Assembly: GCA_019634925.1 (NCBI GenBank) | Contig: JAHCAL010000001.1 | Span: 620,001 to 684,000, forward strand | Source of the DNA: Pseudomonadales bacterium | GTDB taxonomy: Bacteria; Pseudomonadota; Gammaproteobacteria; Pseudomonadales; Azotimanducaceae | Direction: 5' to 3' | DNA: 64,000 nucleotides | Shown here: positions 16,395 through 25,079 of the stretch, one piece after another | Position numbering within the stretch: position 1 is the stretch's first letter | Layout: each line of letters begins with the position of its first letter | Notes under the pieces: model-generated | Told to the model about the DNA's origin: nothing | Seen by the model: only the letters and a program-made list of their open reading frames with translations | Databases searched by the model: none | Program-made: the position numbers and the translations under genes

Positions 16395-17648
16395 TCAAGT
16401 CGCTGGCGGTTTCAGCCAGGCCTGGATCCCACGCTCGAGTGCGCGCGACGGTTTGCCGAGCGCGGCGGTGCTGAGCTCGCGCAGCCGTTCGAGCGACAGC
16501 GGTGGTCCTTGCAGCAGGGGTGTCGCGACCGCGTCGAGTCCGCCCTTGCCGGCCCGTTCTAGCTCCCTGTCGAGCGCCCGGAACAGCAGAACGGCGCGCG
16601 CGGTATTGGCGCCACTGGAGGGGGAGGTCAAGCGGCCTTCGTCGCGTTCGGCCCAGTCCTCAAGGCGCCTGAGCGAGCGCAGGAACCGCGACCGGCTGAT
16701 CGTGCCGCTGCGGCGCAGGATTTCCAGACTGTAGTACTCGGCCAGGCCCTCCACGATCCAGTCGTTGCCGGGTCGCGCAACGCTGGTGGTCGCGACGTGC
16801 ACCAGTTCGTGCAGGAGCGTGCTGGTGCCGTTGCCGCTGATGAGCGGGCGGTCGGAGTGCATGTAGAACGAGCCGGGTCCGGAGAGGCCGCCGCGCCACA
16901 TGGGGTCGCCGGCGTTCACCAGCAGCACGCGCGGCGGAAAGCCGGGGAAGACTTCGGTGAGTGTCGGCAGCGTCCAGCGCAGGAAGGCCATGATGTCCTG
17001 ACTGCGCAGGCGCTCGTCCAGTGGCCCCGCGACCACGACGCTGCGGTCCGCGATGCGGTCGCGGCGGATGCTGAGGCGCCCGGCCGCCATCCAGCCGGTC
17101 GGCCGCACGAAGCGACGGTCGCCGGCCGGCAGTTGCACGGTGTCTGCGCCACTGCCGTAGCGGGTTTCGAAGCTCCAGCCCTTCGGCCCGTCGAAACCGA
17201 GCGAGGGGATCGACACTTCGCGCGCACGGGTGCTGACGCGCGCCGAGGGGAACAGGTGGTCGAGGCGCATGATGACCCAGTCGTCGGTCATGCGGGCATC
17301 GAACCCCTTGCCGCGCCGGCGCTCGACGCGCACCCGGTAGTCGAGGCGCCCGCCTGCTTCTGGCACCTCCCAGCGCACGCGATCGCCGGTTCGCGTGATC
17401 CGCCCGTCACCGCGGAAATCGAAGTTGCGCGCTTCGGGGGCGGTGAAGTCGAGCCATTCGAGCTCGCCGGCGGTCTGGCGCACGGTCATCGATGCGTGCG
17501 CGAGCCCGGTCCCGGGTTCGAAGCGGGCGTGGTAGTGGATGTGATACGAACCGAGCTCCACCGGGTCGAAGGTCATGGCGGCCGCGACCGGTGGTGGGAG
17601 CAGCGCGCCGAGCGCACAACACAGGGTGACGAGCAGGCGTGTGGACAC
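16395..17648 (-). CDS. Secreted zinc metallopeptidase (M1/M61-like gluzincin)
   Basis: A 417-aa exported protein. The GTG start gives a good signal peptide (STRLLVTLCCALGALLPPPVAAA); the open frame extends upstream but without a plausible secretion signal. The C-terminal half carries HELVH as the zinc site, followed by WIVEGLAEYYSLE, whose Glu is the third ligand, the arrangement of M1/M61-type gluzincins. The N-terminal half is beta-rich. It probably cleaves peptides in the periplasm. The downstream boundary is 87 bp from the next minus-strand gene; the CadC-like regulator lies upstream on the same strand with a 74-bp gap, suggesting a possible transcription unit. Confidence 0.8.
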   Translation of the reverse strand: MSTRLLVTLCCALGALLPPPVAAAMTFDPVELGSYHIHYHARFEPGTGLAHASMTVRQTAGELEWLDFTAPEARNFDFRGDGRITRTGDRVRWEVPEAGGRLDYRVRVERRRGKGFDARMTDDWVIMRLDHLFPSARVSTRAREVSIPSLGFDGPKGWSFETRYGSGADTVQLPAGDRRFVRPTGWMAAGRLSIRRDRIADRSVVVAGPLDERLRSQDIMAFLRWTLPTLTEVFPGFPPRVLLVNAGDPMWRGGLSGPGSFYMHSDRPLISGNGTSTLLHELVHVATTSVARPGNDWIVEGLAEYYSLEILRRSGTISRSRFLRSLRRLEDWAERDEGRLTSPSSGANTARAVLLFRALDRELERAGKGGLDAVATPLLQGPPLSLERLRELSTAALGKPSRALERGIQAWLKPPAT

Positions 17649-17722
17649 GTTCGGATCCTGTCTGACAGCGCCGGGGGCCGCAGCGGCCGTGGACCGGGCA
17701 TCGGATCTGCCAGTGTAGCGTG

Positions 17723-19582
17723 TCAGCGCCCCGGACGAACCGGGCGGCCACGGCGCGTTGGACGTTGCGCGCCGGCGCTGGTGGGCCTTAGTGCCGAACC
17801 CTCCGGGGCGGCCACGGCGGCCAGGAAGCGGCGATACCGCGGATCGGCGCGCAGCGCGGCGAATGCCGGGTCCATGCGAACCCGGATGGCGCTGAACATC
17901 GAATGGGTCGCGGCGATCTGGTCCAGCAGGGCGAAGGCGCCGTCGTCGTCGCCGGCCGCCGCGAACGCCTGTGCCAGCATCCACTGGTTCGCATTGGGCG
18001 GCGGCGCCACGCGCAGCATGTGTTTCAGCACCGCGGTGTCGGCCGGTTCGTCACGCGCGAGCGTTTCCAGGAGCGCAACGTAGTCGGCGACCTGGGACCC
18101 GGCCATGCCGACTAGCTCCGCGCCGAGACGCGCAGCGGCAACGGCGTCGCGGGCCGCGACGGCGTCGAGCAGCAGCGTGACCGCGGCTGGAAAACGGCGA
18201 TCCCCGCCGAGTGCGACGATCACCTCTGCCTCGTGGCGGCCGGCGGCGAAATCGCCGGCAGCGCGCAGCGCGGTCAGGTACGCGAAGCGCGGCCAGTCGT
18301 GGCCGGGGTCGGCCCGGATGCCGGTACGCGCGAGCTCCAGTGCGCGGTCGGTGTCGGCCACGCCGAGTGCCGCGAAGGCCGCGTTGCCGAGCGAGACCGG
18401 ATCGGTCGGATCGGCGGCGATGGCCCGTTCCCAGAGCGCCATCGCGGCGGTCCATTGCCACGCGAAGCCGGCATCCTTTGCCTGCAGGGCCAGGGTGAGC
18501 GCGTGGTCGGGCGCCGCCGCTTCCGCGCGTGCGGTGAGCCGGCGCATCTCCTCGAGTGCCTGCGCGTCGGATACGCCGAGCATCCGGTTCTGGTAGGCGT
18601 TGTGCAGCAGCCAGAGCGCCGGGATGAAGTCGGGGTCGAGCGCGAGTGCGCGCTGGACGTGTTCGACTACCGGCGCCCAGCCGCCGGCGAATGCGCGGTC
18701 GCGCAGGCTGCGCGCGATCAGGTACTGCTCGTAGGCGGCGATGCGCGCCGGTGTACTTGGCAGATCGGGCCCCGCTCCCGGTATCTGTGCCTGCAGCGCA
18801 CCCGCGATCCGCTGCGCGACGTCGGTCTGGATCGCGAAGATGTCCGCGAAGGTGCGGTCGTAGGTATGTGACCAGAGGCGCACCCCGGTGGCGCCCTCGA
18901 TGAGGTGCGCGTTGATCCGTACCGCGCCGCCCGCGTAGCGGATGCTGCCCTCGACGATGTTGGCCACGCCGAGTTCAGCGGCGATCACCGGAATCGGCTT
19001 GTCGGTATCCACGTACTGCGCGACCGACGTGCGCGCGATCACCCGGATGCCGGTGCGGCGGGCGATCTCGTTCAGGATCTCTTCGTGAATGCCGGTGGCG
19101 AAGTAGCCGTGTTCGGGATCCGGCGACAGGTTGGCGAACGGCAGCACCGCCAGCGTGGCGGTCTTTACAGGAACGCTGGCGGCGCCGGCGTCAGGGCGCG
19201 CCGCGCGCGGCGCCGGCATCGCGGATGCCTGGATCACACCGTCCGCACCCTCGAGCCGCGCCACGAACTGGTAACCGTGACCGTGCACGGTGCGGATCAC
19301 CTGCGCGCCCTCCGCATCGTCGTGCACGGCACGGCGCGCCTTCATGATCGCGCGCGCCAGCACCGACTCGGTGACCACGACCCCGGGCCAGACGGCCTCG
19401 ATGAGCTCGTCCTTGGATACCGCGCGGTCGCGGTGCTGGGCGAGATAGAGCAGGAGGTCGAGTACCTTGCGCTGGACGTCGACCCGCCGGCCGCTCTCAC
19501 GCAGCTCGCGGCGCGCGTCGTCGAGCAGGAAGTTGCCGAAGCGGTAACGCCCCGCCGTGCGGAGCGGTTCGTTCGAGGTCAT
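17723..19582 (-). CDS. CadC-like winged-helix regulator with TolB-like and TPR domains
   Basis: A 619-aa protein. Residues 12-110 form an OmpR/PhoB-type winged helix without a receiver domain (FGNFLLDDARREL, KDELIEAVWPGVVVTESVLA, VIRTVHGHGYQFVA). Residues 140-275 form the TolB-like domain common in these proteins (LAVLPFANLSPDPEHGYFA, VEGSIRYAGGAVRINAHL). The rest is alpha-helical TPR-like repeats. No transmembrane helix is evident, unlike true CadC, so it is a cytoplasmic transcription factor whose signal is probably sensed through the TPRs. It is divergent from the globin-like/membrane pair and upstream of the peptidase gene; these neighbours are plausible targets, but no operator was identified. 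Confidence 0.85.
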   Translation of the reverse strand: MTSNEPLRTAGRYRFGNFLLDDARRELRESGRRVDVQRKVLDLLLYLAQHRDRAVSKDELIEAVWPGVVVTESVLARAIMKARRAVHDDAEGAQVIRTVHGHGYQFVARLEGADGVIQASAMPAPRAARPDAGAASVPVKTATLAVLPFANLSPDPEHGYFATGIHEEILNEIARRTGIRVIARTSVAQYVDTDKPIPVIAAELGVANIVEGSIRYAGGAVRINAHLIEGATGVRLWSHTYDRTFADIFAIQTDVAQRIAGALQAQIPGAGPDLPSTPARIAAYEQYLIARSLRDRAFAGGWAPVVEHVQRALALDPDFIPALWLLHNAYQNRMLGVSDAQALEEMRRLTARAEAAAPDHALTLALQAKDAGFAWQWTAAMALWERAIAADPTDPVSLGNAAFAALGVADTDRALELARTGIRADPGHDWPRFAYLTALRAAGDFAAGRHEAEVIVALGGDRRFPAAVTLLLDAVAARDAVAAARLGAELVGMAGSQVADYVALLETLARDEPADTAVLKHMLRVAPPPNANQWMLAQAFAAAGDDDGAFALLDQIAATHSMFSAIRVRMDPAFAALRADPRYRRFLAAVAAPEGSALRPTSAGAQRPTRRGRPVRPGR

Positions 19583-19743
19583 GGCGACCGCCGCAGGTCA
19601 TGAAATGGTCAGAAAGAGTTCACGGCTGGATCATGAACGGGCGGGAGTCTACGCGCACACTGCGCCCCGTGCCAGTCGCAGCCCGGATCGTGGACCAGCT
19701 CTCGATCGCGGTGCGGGCCCGGCAGGCGGAAAGGAGGTGTGCA

Positions 19744-20136
19744 GTGAGCGAAGTGAATCTGATCGACCGGCTCGGCGGACGCCGCATGGTGTCGCGCATC
19801 GCGGAGGAACTCTGTGTCGAGATGCTGCTGGACGACCGGCTTTCCGAACCCTGTCGGGGCATGTCGCTCTCGGCGATGGTTCGTACCCACCGCTGCATGC
19901 TGGTCGGCCTGCTCGCCGGCGCCGCATCCGGGCCGGCGGCGTCGGACCACCCCGCTGCTGGCCCGGATGCGGCGCCGATGCTGGCCGACCCGGCAGCCCG
20001 CGCACGTGCCGCCGCGACGTTGAGTGCTGTGGTCGACCTGCTGCGCAATGCGCTGCACGAAGCGGGTGTGGACCCGGAACTTTCGGCACAGGTGGTGGCG
20101 CGAATCGTTCGATGTCGGCAGGAGATCAAGGAATGA
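19744..20136 (+). CDS. Divergent truncated-globin-like protein
   Basis: A 130-aa helical protein starting with GTG after a strong ribosome site (AAAGGAGGT, 19730-19738). The outline follows a group-1/2 truncated hemoglobin: LIDRLGG at the start, two helices ending DDRLSEPC, MVRTHRCMLVGLLAG resembling helix E with its distal region, and a final ATLSAVVDLLRNALHEAGVD...VARIV helix pair. The segment that normally carries the proximal heme His (AH...L) has no His at the expected place, so heme binding is doubtful. The stop overlaps the start of the next small membrane protein (ATGA). Family assignment is by pattern only and moderate. Confidence 0.6.
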   Translation: MSEVNLIDRLGGRRMVSRIAEELCVEMLLDDRLSEPCRGMSLSAMVRTHRCMLVGLLAGAASGPAASDHPAAGPDAAPMLADPAARARAAATLSAVVDLLRNALHEAGVDPELSAQVVARIVRCRQEIKE

Positions 20137-20342
20137 ACACCCGGCAATTGATCGTCCCGGTCTGGGATTCGATGATCATGGTCGCGGCCGTCGGCGGCGT
20201 CATGGGCTGCATGTGGAGCCTCGCGTTCGCCGCGCTGCTCGCGTCGGTCAGCATCGCCAACCGCATCCGCCACGGGCGGTTCATGTGGCCGCCGCATCCG
20301 TTCGGGCAGCGACCGCAGCGGAGCGGTACACGCAGTGATTGA
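20133..20342 (+). CDS. Small membrane protein, one or two helices
   Basis: A 69-aa protein (MNTRQLIVPVWDSMIMVAAV...) with a hydrophobic core of about 35 residues rich in Ala, Val, Met and Gly that could span the membrane once or twice, then a basic, Pro-rich tail. AGGAGAT precedes the ATG, which overlaps the globin-like gene's stop by 4 bp, so it is probably translated with it. No homologue recognised; coding support comes from coupling and composition. Confidence 0.6.
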   Translation: MNTRQLIVPVWDSMIMVAAVGGVMGCMWSLAFAALLASVSIANRIRHGRFMWPPHPFGQRPQRSGTRSD

Positions 20343-20373
20343 GCGTGGCCGAGTTGCCGTTCGGCTCACGCTC
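20341..20373. terminator. Bidirectional terminator overlapping both stops
   Basis: GAGCGTGGCCGA and TCGGC-T-CACGCTC form a 12-bp stem with one bulged T and an 8-nt loop. It includes the last bases of the small membrane protein gene and the stop codon of trkH on the other strand. Like 613-649, it lies at a tail-to-tail gene junction and lacks a T-tract. Confidence 0.65.
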
Positions 20374-21844
20374 GCCAGTAGAATCGCGAGAACAGCACGA
20401 GGACCGTGAGGAGTTCGAGCCGCCCGAGCAGCATGGCCGCGGCGAGCAGCCATTTGGCCGCGTCGGGCAGGGTGGCGAAATTGCCGGCCGGCCCGATGAC
20501 CGGCCCTAGACCAGGACCCACATTGGTCACGGCCGTCGCCGCACCGGACAGGGCGGTAACGAGGTCCAGTCCCAGAGCAGCCAGTGCCAATGCCACCACG
20601 ATCACCGTCGCGCCGACCGCGAAGACAAATGCGACGAGCCCCGCCACGATGTCGTCGTCCAGTCTGCGTCCGTTCAACTTGACCACGAACACGCCGCGTG
20701 GGTGTACCAGTCTACGCACCTGAAGGCTCAGGAATTTCAGTCCGATCTGCAGACGGAACACCTTGATCGAGCCGCTGGTCGACCCCGAACAGCCGCCCGT
20801 GAACATCAGGAAGAAGAACAGCGCGACGAAGAAACTGCCCCACTGGGTGTAGTCAGTACTCGCGAAACCCGTGGTCGAGACCACCGACACGACGTTGAAC
20901 GCGACCTGGGTGAGCGCGTCGAACGTCGTCCGGTCACTCGACCGGGTGAGCAGGAGCGTCGCCAGGGCAACGACCGCGACGAGCCCCGCCGCGTAGGCGC
21001 GCACCTGCTCGTCCCGCAGGAGGGGCCGGACGCCCTGGCGCAGCATGTGGAAATACACCATGAACGGCAGGCTGCCGGCGATCATGAACATGCAGCCCAC
21101 CCAGAGGATGGCGGGACTCCCGAACTTGCCCATGGATGCGTCGGATGTCGAGTAGCCACCCGTCGATACGGTCGTCATGGCGTGATTGACGGCGTCGAAG
21201 GGGCCCATGCCTGCCAGCCAGTAGGCAAACGCGCACAGGACCCCGAGCCCGGTATAGATCAGTCCGACGGTCTTTGCGATATCCCGGGTGTGCGGCAGGG
21301 CCTTGTCGCTCCAGTCGGACGATTCGGAGCGGAACAGTCGCATGCCGCCGACCCCGACCAGGGGCAGGATCGCGATCGCCATCAGCATAAAGCCGAGGCC
21401 GCCGAGCCATTGCAGCAGGGAGCGCCACAGCAGGATGGCCGGAGACATCCCATCGAGCCCGGTCAGCACGGTCGAGCCGGTGGTGGTGATGCCGGACATC
21501 GACTCGAACACCGCGTCCGTCCAGGAGACGTGCTCGTGCAGGGCGATCGGCACCGCGCCCGCGCAAGACGCGACGATCCAGACCAGGGTGGTGATCAGGA
21601 ATGCCTGGCGCGGATGGATGGTGAGCTGCGTGCCCCGGCCGAACGCGAGCAGCAGCAGCGCCAGGCCGCAGACCAGGGCGCTCGAGGTCAGGAACGGCCG
21701 CCAGTCATGTTCGGCGCTCCAGGCGCCCACGAGGGCCGGGATCAGCATGAGATCGCCCACGGTCAGCAGCACTATGCCAATCACATAGACGATCGGGGCC
21801 AGGTTCACCGGAAAGGTCCACGGCCGGTGCGGCGGGGTGGGCAT
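20366..21844 (-). CDS. trkH: TrkH/KtrB-family potassium uptake channel
   Basis: A 492-aa integral membrane protein with many hydrophobic helices. The P-loop/selectivity region MSGITTTGSTVLTGLDGM is diagnostic of the Trk/Ktr superfamily, and later pore repeats include TVSTGGYSTSD, STTGFASTDY and TNVGPGLGPV. It moves K+ across the inner membrane with a cytosolic TrkA-type NAD-binding subunit, which is not encoded here. Starting at MPTPPHRPW places the first helix directly after a short N-terminus; an upstream extension has no family similarity. It is divergent from the aldehyde dehydrogenase. Confidence 0.92.
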   Translation of the reverse strand: MPTPPHRPWTFPVNLAPIVYVIGIVLLTVGDLMLIPALVGAWSAEHDWRPFLTSSALVCGLALLLLAFGRGTQLTIHPRQAFLITTLVWIVASCAGAVPIALHEHVSWTDAVFESMSGITTTGSTVLTGLDGMSPAILLWRSLLQWLGGLGFMLMAIAILPLVGVGGMRLFRSESSDWSDKALPHTRDIAKTVGLIYTGLGVLCAFAYWLAGMGPFDAVNHAMTTVSTGGYSTSDASMGKFGSPAILWVGCMFMIAGSLPFMVYFHMLRQGVRPLLRDEQVRAYAAGLVAVVALATLLLTRSSDRTTFDALTQVAFNVVSVVSTTGFASTDYTQWGSFFVALFFFLMFTGGCSGSTSGSIKVFRLQIGLKFLSLQVRRLVHPRGVFVVKLNGRRLDDDIVAGLVAFVFAVGATVIVVALALAALGLDLVTALSGAATAVTNVGPGLGPVIGPAGNFATLPDAAKWLLAAAMLLGRLELLTVLVLFSRFYWRA

Positions 21845-21968
21845 TGTAACCCGGCCGCGCCGGCAATGCGCGGCGTGCGGATGGCCGGCGGGATGCAACC
21901 CCGGAAGCGCTGTGTCATCCTTGCGGCCCCCAGCGTCTTTGCACAACCACTCAGGAGGTACCAGCGCA

Positions 21969-23399
21969 ATGACCGACCAGCTCAAATTCTACATCGACGG
22001 CAAGTGGGTCGATCCGGCAGGCAAGGGCACGCTCGACGTGATCAATCCCGCGACCGAGGAATCGATCGGCAAGATCGCGATGGGCAACGCCGAGGACGTC
22101 AATCGTGCGGTTGCGGCGGCGAAGAAGGCGTTCGAGACCTTCTCCCGGACCACCAAGGCGGAGCGCATCGCGCTCCTCGAGCGCATCATCGAGGTCTACA
22201 AGAAGTATCTGCCCGAACTCGGCCGAACCATCTCCGAGGAGATGGGGGCGCCGCTCAAGCTAGCCGGTGCCGCGCAGGCGCCGTCCGGACTCGGCCACTT
22301 CATGACGACGCTTGACGTACTGAAGAAGTACGAGTTCGAAGAAGACATCGGCACCAGCCACATCATCCGCGAACCAGTGGGCGTCTGCGGGTTCATCACG
22401 CCCTGGAACTGGCCGATCAACCAGATCGCCTGCAAGGTCGCGCCCGCGCTCGCCGTCGGCTGCACCATGGTGCTGAAGCCGTCCGAGGTTGCGCCGTTCA
22501 ACGCCATCGTGTTTACCAAGATCCTGGACGAGGCCGGCGTGCCGCCGGGCGTGTTCAACCTGATCAACGGCGACGGTCCGACGGTCGGTAGCGCGCTCTC
22601 GAGCCATCCGGACGTGGACATGATGTCGTTCACCGGTTCGACCCGCGCCGGCATCGAGGTGGCGAAGAATGCCGCCGCGACGGTCAAGCGCGTGGCCCAG
22701 GAACTGGGCGGCAAATCGGCCAACATCATCCTGGACGACGCGGCGTTCCCGCAGGTGGTCGCGCGCGACATGTTCGGCATGTGCATGAACTCGGGTCAGT
22801 CTTGCAACGCGCCGACCCGCATGCTGGTGCCGAAATCGCGTATGGACGAAGCCGCCGCGATCGCCAAGGCCGCCGCCGCCCAGATCAAGGTGGGTGATCC
22901 GAAAGCGGACGACACGGTGATCGGTCCGGTGGTGTCCGGCGTGCAGTTCGAGAAGATCCAGAAGCTGATCCAGAAGGGCATCGACGAAGGCGCGAAGCTC
23001 GAGATCGGCGGCGTGGGTCGTCCCGACGGCCTGAACCGCGGCTACTACGTCAAGCCGACCGTGTTCTCGCATGTCACCAACGACATGACCATCGCGCGCG
23101 AGGAAATCTTCGGCCCCGTGCTGTCGCTGATCGGCTACGAGGACGAAGAGGACGCCATCCGCATGGCCAACGATACCGTCTACGGCCTGTCCGGGTACGT
23201 ATCGTCCGGCGATCCGGAGCGTGCGAAGCGGGTGGCGCGCCGGTTGCGTACCGGCAACGTGCACCTGAACGGCGCGCCGGTCGACAACAAGGCTCCGTTC
23301 GGCGGCTACAAGCAGTCCGGCAACGGTCGAGAGTGGGGCATCTACGGTCTCGAGGAATTCCTCGAGGTGAAAGCCATCATGGGCTACAACGCCGCCTGA
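21969..23399 (+). CDS. NAD(P)-dependent aldehyde dehydrogenase
   Basis: A 476-aa member of the ALDH superfamily. It has PWNWPINQIACKVAPAL at the cofactor/substrate funnel, FTGSTRAG in the Rossmann region, ELGGKSANI with the general-base Glu, and GQSCNAPTR with the nucleophilic Cys (the usual GQxC). EEIFGPVLS and PFGGYKQSGNGREWG are at the C-terminus. It oxidises an aldehyde to a carboxylic acid. CAGGAGGT lies 10 bp before the ATG. Close to betaine/aldehyde dehydrogenases used in degradation pathways; substrate unknown. Followed by a strong hairpin terminator. Confidence 0.95.
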   Translation: MTDQLKFYIDGKWVDPAGKGTLDVINPATEESIGKIAMGNAEDVNRAVAAAKKAFETFSRTTKAERIALLERIIEVYKKYLPELGRTISEEMGAPLKLAGAAQAPSGLGHFMTTLDVLKKYEFEEDIGTSHIIREPVGVCGFITPWNWPINQIACKVAPALAVGCTMVLKPSEVAPFNAIVFTKILDEAGVPPGVFNLINGDGPTVGSALSSHPDVDMMSFTGSTRAGIEVAKNAAATVKRVAQELGGKSANIILDDAAFPQVVARDMFGMCMNSGQSCNAPTRMLVPKSRMDEAAAIAKAAAAQIKVGDPKADDTVIGPVVSGVQFEKIQKLIQKGIDEGAKLEIGGVGRPDGLNRGYYVKPTVFSHVTNDMTIAREEIFGPVLSLIGYEDEEDAIRMANDTVYGLSGYVSSGDPERAKRVARRLRTGNVHLNGAPVDNKAPFGGYKQSGNGREWGIYGLEEFLEVKAIMGYNAA

Positions 23400-23423
23400 C
23401 CCCGCGCCTGGTCCGCGATTCTG

Positions 23424-23451
23424 GCTGCCGGGCCGAACCCGGCCCGGCAGC
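23424..23451. terminator. Strong bidirectional hairpin
   Basis: An 11-bp perfect GC-rich stem (23424-23434 with 23441-23451) and a 6-nt loop lie between the convergent aldehyde dehydrogenase and luciferase-like genes. Probably the shared transcription terminator. Confidence 0.75.
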
Positions 23452-23456
23452 TCGCT

Positions 23457-24314
23457 TCAACCACGCAACCGGCGTGCGAGTTCCGCTACCTGGTCCAGCT
23501 TCGGAAGGACCTTCTCGCGCCCGGCGTCGGGCAGGGTGAACACCAGTTCGTCGAAGCCCTGCTCGATCCGCCCGCGCAGCTGGCCTTCGTCGTACGGCGC
23601 GCCGAACAGCGCGAGGTCCAGGTCCTCGATGCGCCGGCCGCGTGCTTCGAGTGCCCCCCGCATCCGCTCGAGGTTGCCCGACCCGAGCCCGCCGATCGGC
23701 ATCCAGCCGTCGGCGTACTCGGCCACCCGGTCGAATACCCATTTCGAGTTGGCGCCGATCCAGATCGGCGGGCCGCCGGCCTGCACGGGCTTCGGGTACG
23801 ACCAGATCGGGTCGAAGTCGACGAACTCGCCGTGGAACTCGGCGGTTTCGTTCTGCCAGATGGCCTTCATCGCCAGCACCTTCTCGCGCACCACCTTCCA
23901 GCGATCGCGGTAGTCGGCGCCGTGGTTCTGCATCTCTTCGCGGTTCCAGCCGGCACCGATCCCGAAGATGAAGCGCCCGTTCGAGATCAGGTCGAGCGAG
24001 GCGACTTCCTTGGCGAGTGTGATCGGGTCGCGCTCGATGACCAGGCAGATGCCGGTGCCGAGCCGGATGCGCCGGGTGACCGCGGCGCAGGCGCCGAGCG
24101 CGACGAAAGGATCGTGGGTATGCCAGTACATGCGCGGCAGGTCGCCGCCGCCCGGGAACGGCGTCGTCCGCGCAGCGGGGATATGCGTGTGTTCGGGGAA
24201 GAACAGGCTGTCGAGGCCACGCTCTTCAACCGCCTGCGCCAGTTCGACCGGCTGGATCGAATAGTCCGTGGGAAAGATGGTCACGCCGAAGCGTGGCTCG
24301 GCCGAAAATGCCAT
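23457..24314 (-). CDS. Luciferase-like (LLM class, F420-type subgroup) oxidoreductase
   Basis: A 285-aa TIM-barrel flavin/F420 oxidoreductase of the bacterial luciferase superfamily. FPEHTHIP, RIRLGTGICLVIERDPI, LAKEVASLDLISNGRFIFG and GAGWNREEM are the typical blocks. The compact length and HT(H)IP motif match the subgroup often annotated as F420-dependent, though cofactor choice (FMN or F420) cannot be read here and F420 genes were not seen. AAGGAGAGGG precedes the ATG. The gene sits between terminators and is probably monocistronic. Confidence 0.87.
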   Translation of the reverse strand: MAFSAEPRFGVTIFPTDYSIQPVELAQAVEERGLDSLFFPEHTHIPAARTTPFPGGGDLPRMYWHTHDPFVALGACAAVTRRIRLGTGICLVIERDPITLAKEVASLDLISNGRFIFGIGAGWNREEMQNHGADYRDRWKVVREKVLAMKAIWQNETAEFHGEFVDFDPIWSYPKPVQAGGPPIWIGANSKWVFDRVAEYADGWMPIGGLGSGNLERMRGALEARGRRIEDLDLALFGAPYDEGQLRGRIEQGFDELVFTLPDAGREKVLPKLDQVAELARRLRG

Positions 24315-24398
24315 GGTTGTCCCTCTCCTTTTCGTACAGGTGAGCTTAACCGCTGCCGGGTGGCGATGCAGCCGCGTGGGCCGCGCCGCGCAGCGCGG

Positions 24399-25079
24399 TC
24401 AGCCTGGCAGGCGTCCGCTGACCAGCAGGTGCCGGTCGCTGACCGGCTCGATGCGGAATCCGGTGAGTCCGGCTGCGCGCAGTTGTGCATGCACTTCGTC
24501 CACCGTGAAGGCCGCCAGCAGCGAGTGGTAGAAGTCGGTGCGCAGCACGGCGGGCTCGTCGGCCGCGTACCGGTCGACGAGCGCCCGTGCGGCGTCCGGT
24601 GAGGCGGCCCGGAACAGGTCCATGACCACGACCCGGCAGCCCGGCCTGCCGGCGTGGCGGACGGTGTTCCAGAGCACGCCCGGATCGGGCAGATGATGCA
24701 GCAGGCTGTTGCTGACGATTAGCCCGTAGTGCCTGGCCCGCACACGGTCGGGGGCCGGCAGGCGCGCCTCGATCAGCCGGATACGTGCGGCGCGCGCGGC
24801 CGGTTCACGGGCCAGGCGTTGCCGCGCGCAGGTGAGCATGGCCCGTGAACCGTCGAGCGCGTCGATCCGGGCCAGCGGGTAGCGGCGGGCGAGTCGCGCG
24901 CAGATGTCGGCCGGGCCGCAGCCGAGGTCCAGTGCCGTTCCGGTCAGCGGGGCGCCGCCCAGGGCACGCTCGACGTGGGCCACGAAAGCGGCATTGGGCC
25001 CGGCGAAATCGGCCCCCGCGTAGGCGGCGGCCTGCGCCGGGTCGTCCATCAGTTCCGGCTCCGGGATCCGCGCGATCAC
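24399..25079 (-). CDS. SAM-dependent class I methyltransferase
   Basis: A 226-aa Rossmann methyltransferase. The SAM-binding motif I is ALDLGCGPADI, an acidic residue ends strand 2 (IDALDGS), and motif IV is YGLIVSNSLLHHLPD. It starts with GTG inside the stop of the transglutaminase gene (GTGA overlap), so it is translationally coupled to that gene and is the last gene of the alpha-E/ATP-grasp operon. That coupling suggests it may modify the operon's product rather than a small metabolite; the substrate is unknown. Confidence 0.85.
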   Translation of the reverse strand: MIARIPEPELMDDPAQAAAYAGADFAGPNAAFVAHVERALGGAPLTGTALDLGCGPADICARLARRYPLARIDALDGSRAMLTCARQRLAREPAARAARIRLIEARLPAPDRVRARHYGLIVSNSLLHHLPDPGVLWNTVRHAGRPGCRVVVMDLFRAASPDAARALVDRYAADEPAVLRTDFYHSLLAAFTVDEVHAQLRAAGLTGFRIEPVSDRHLLVSGRLPG

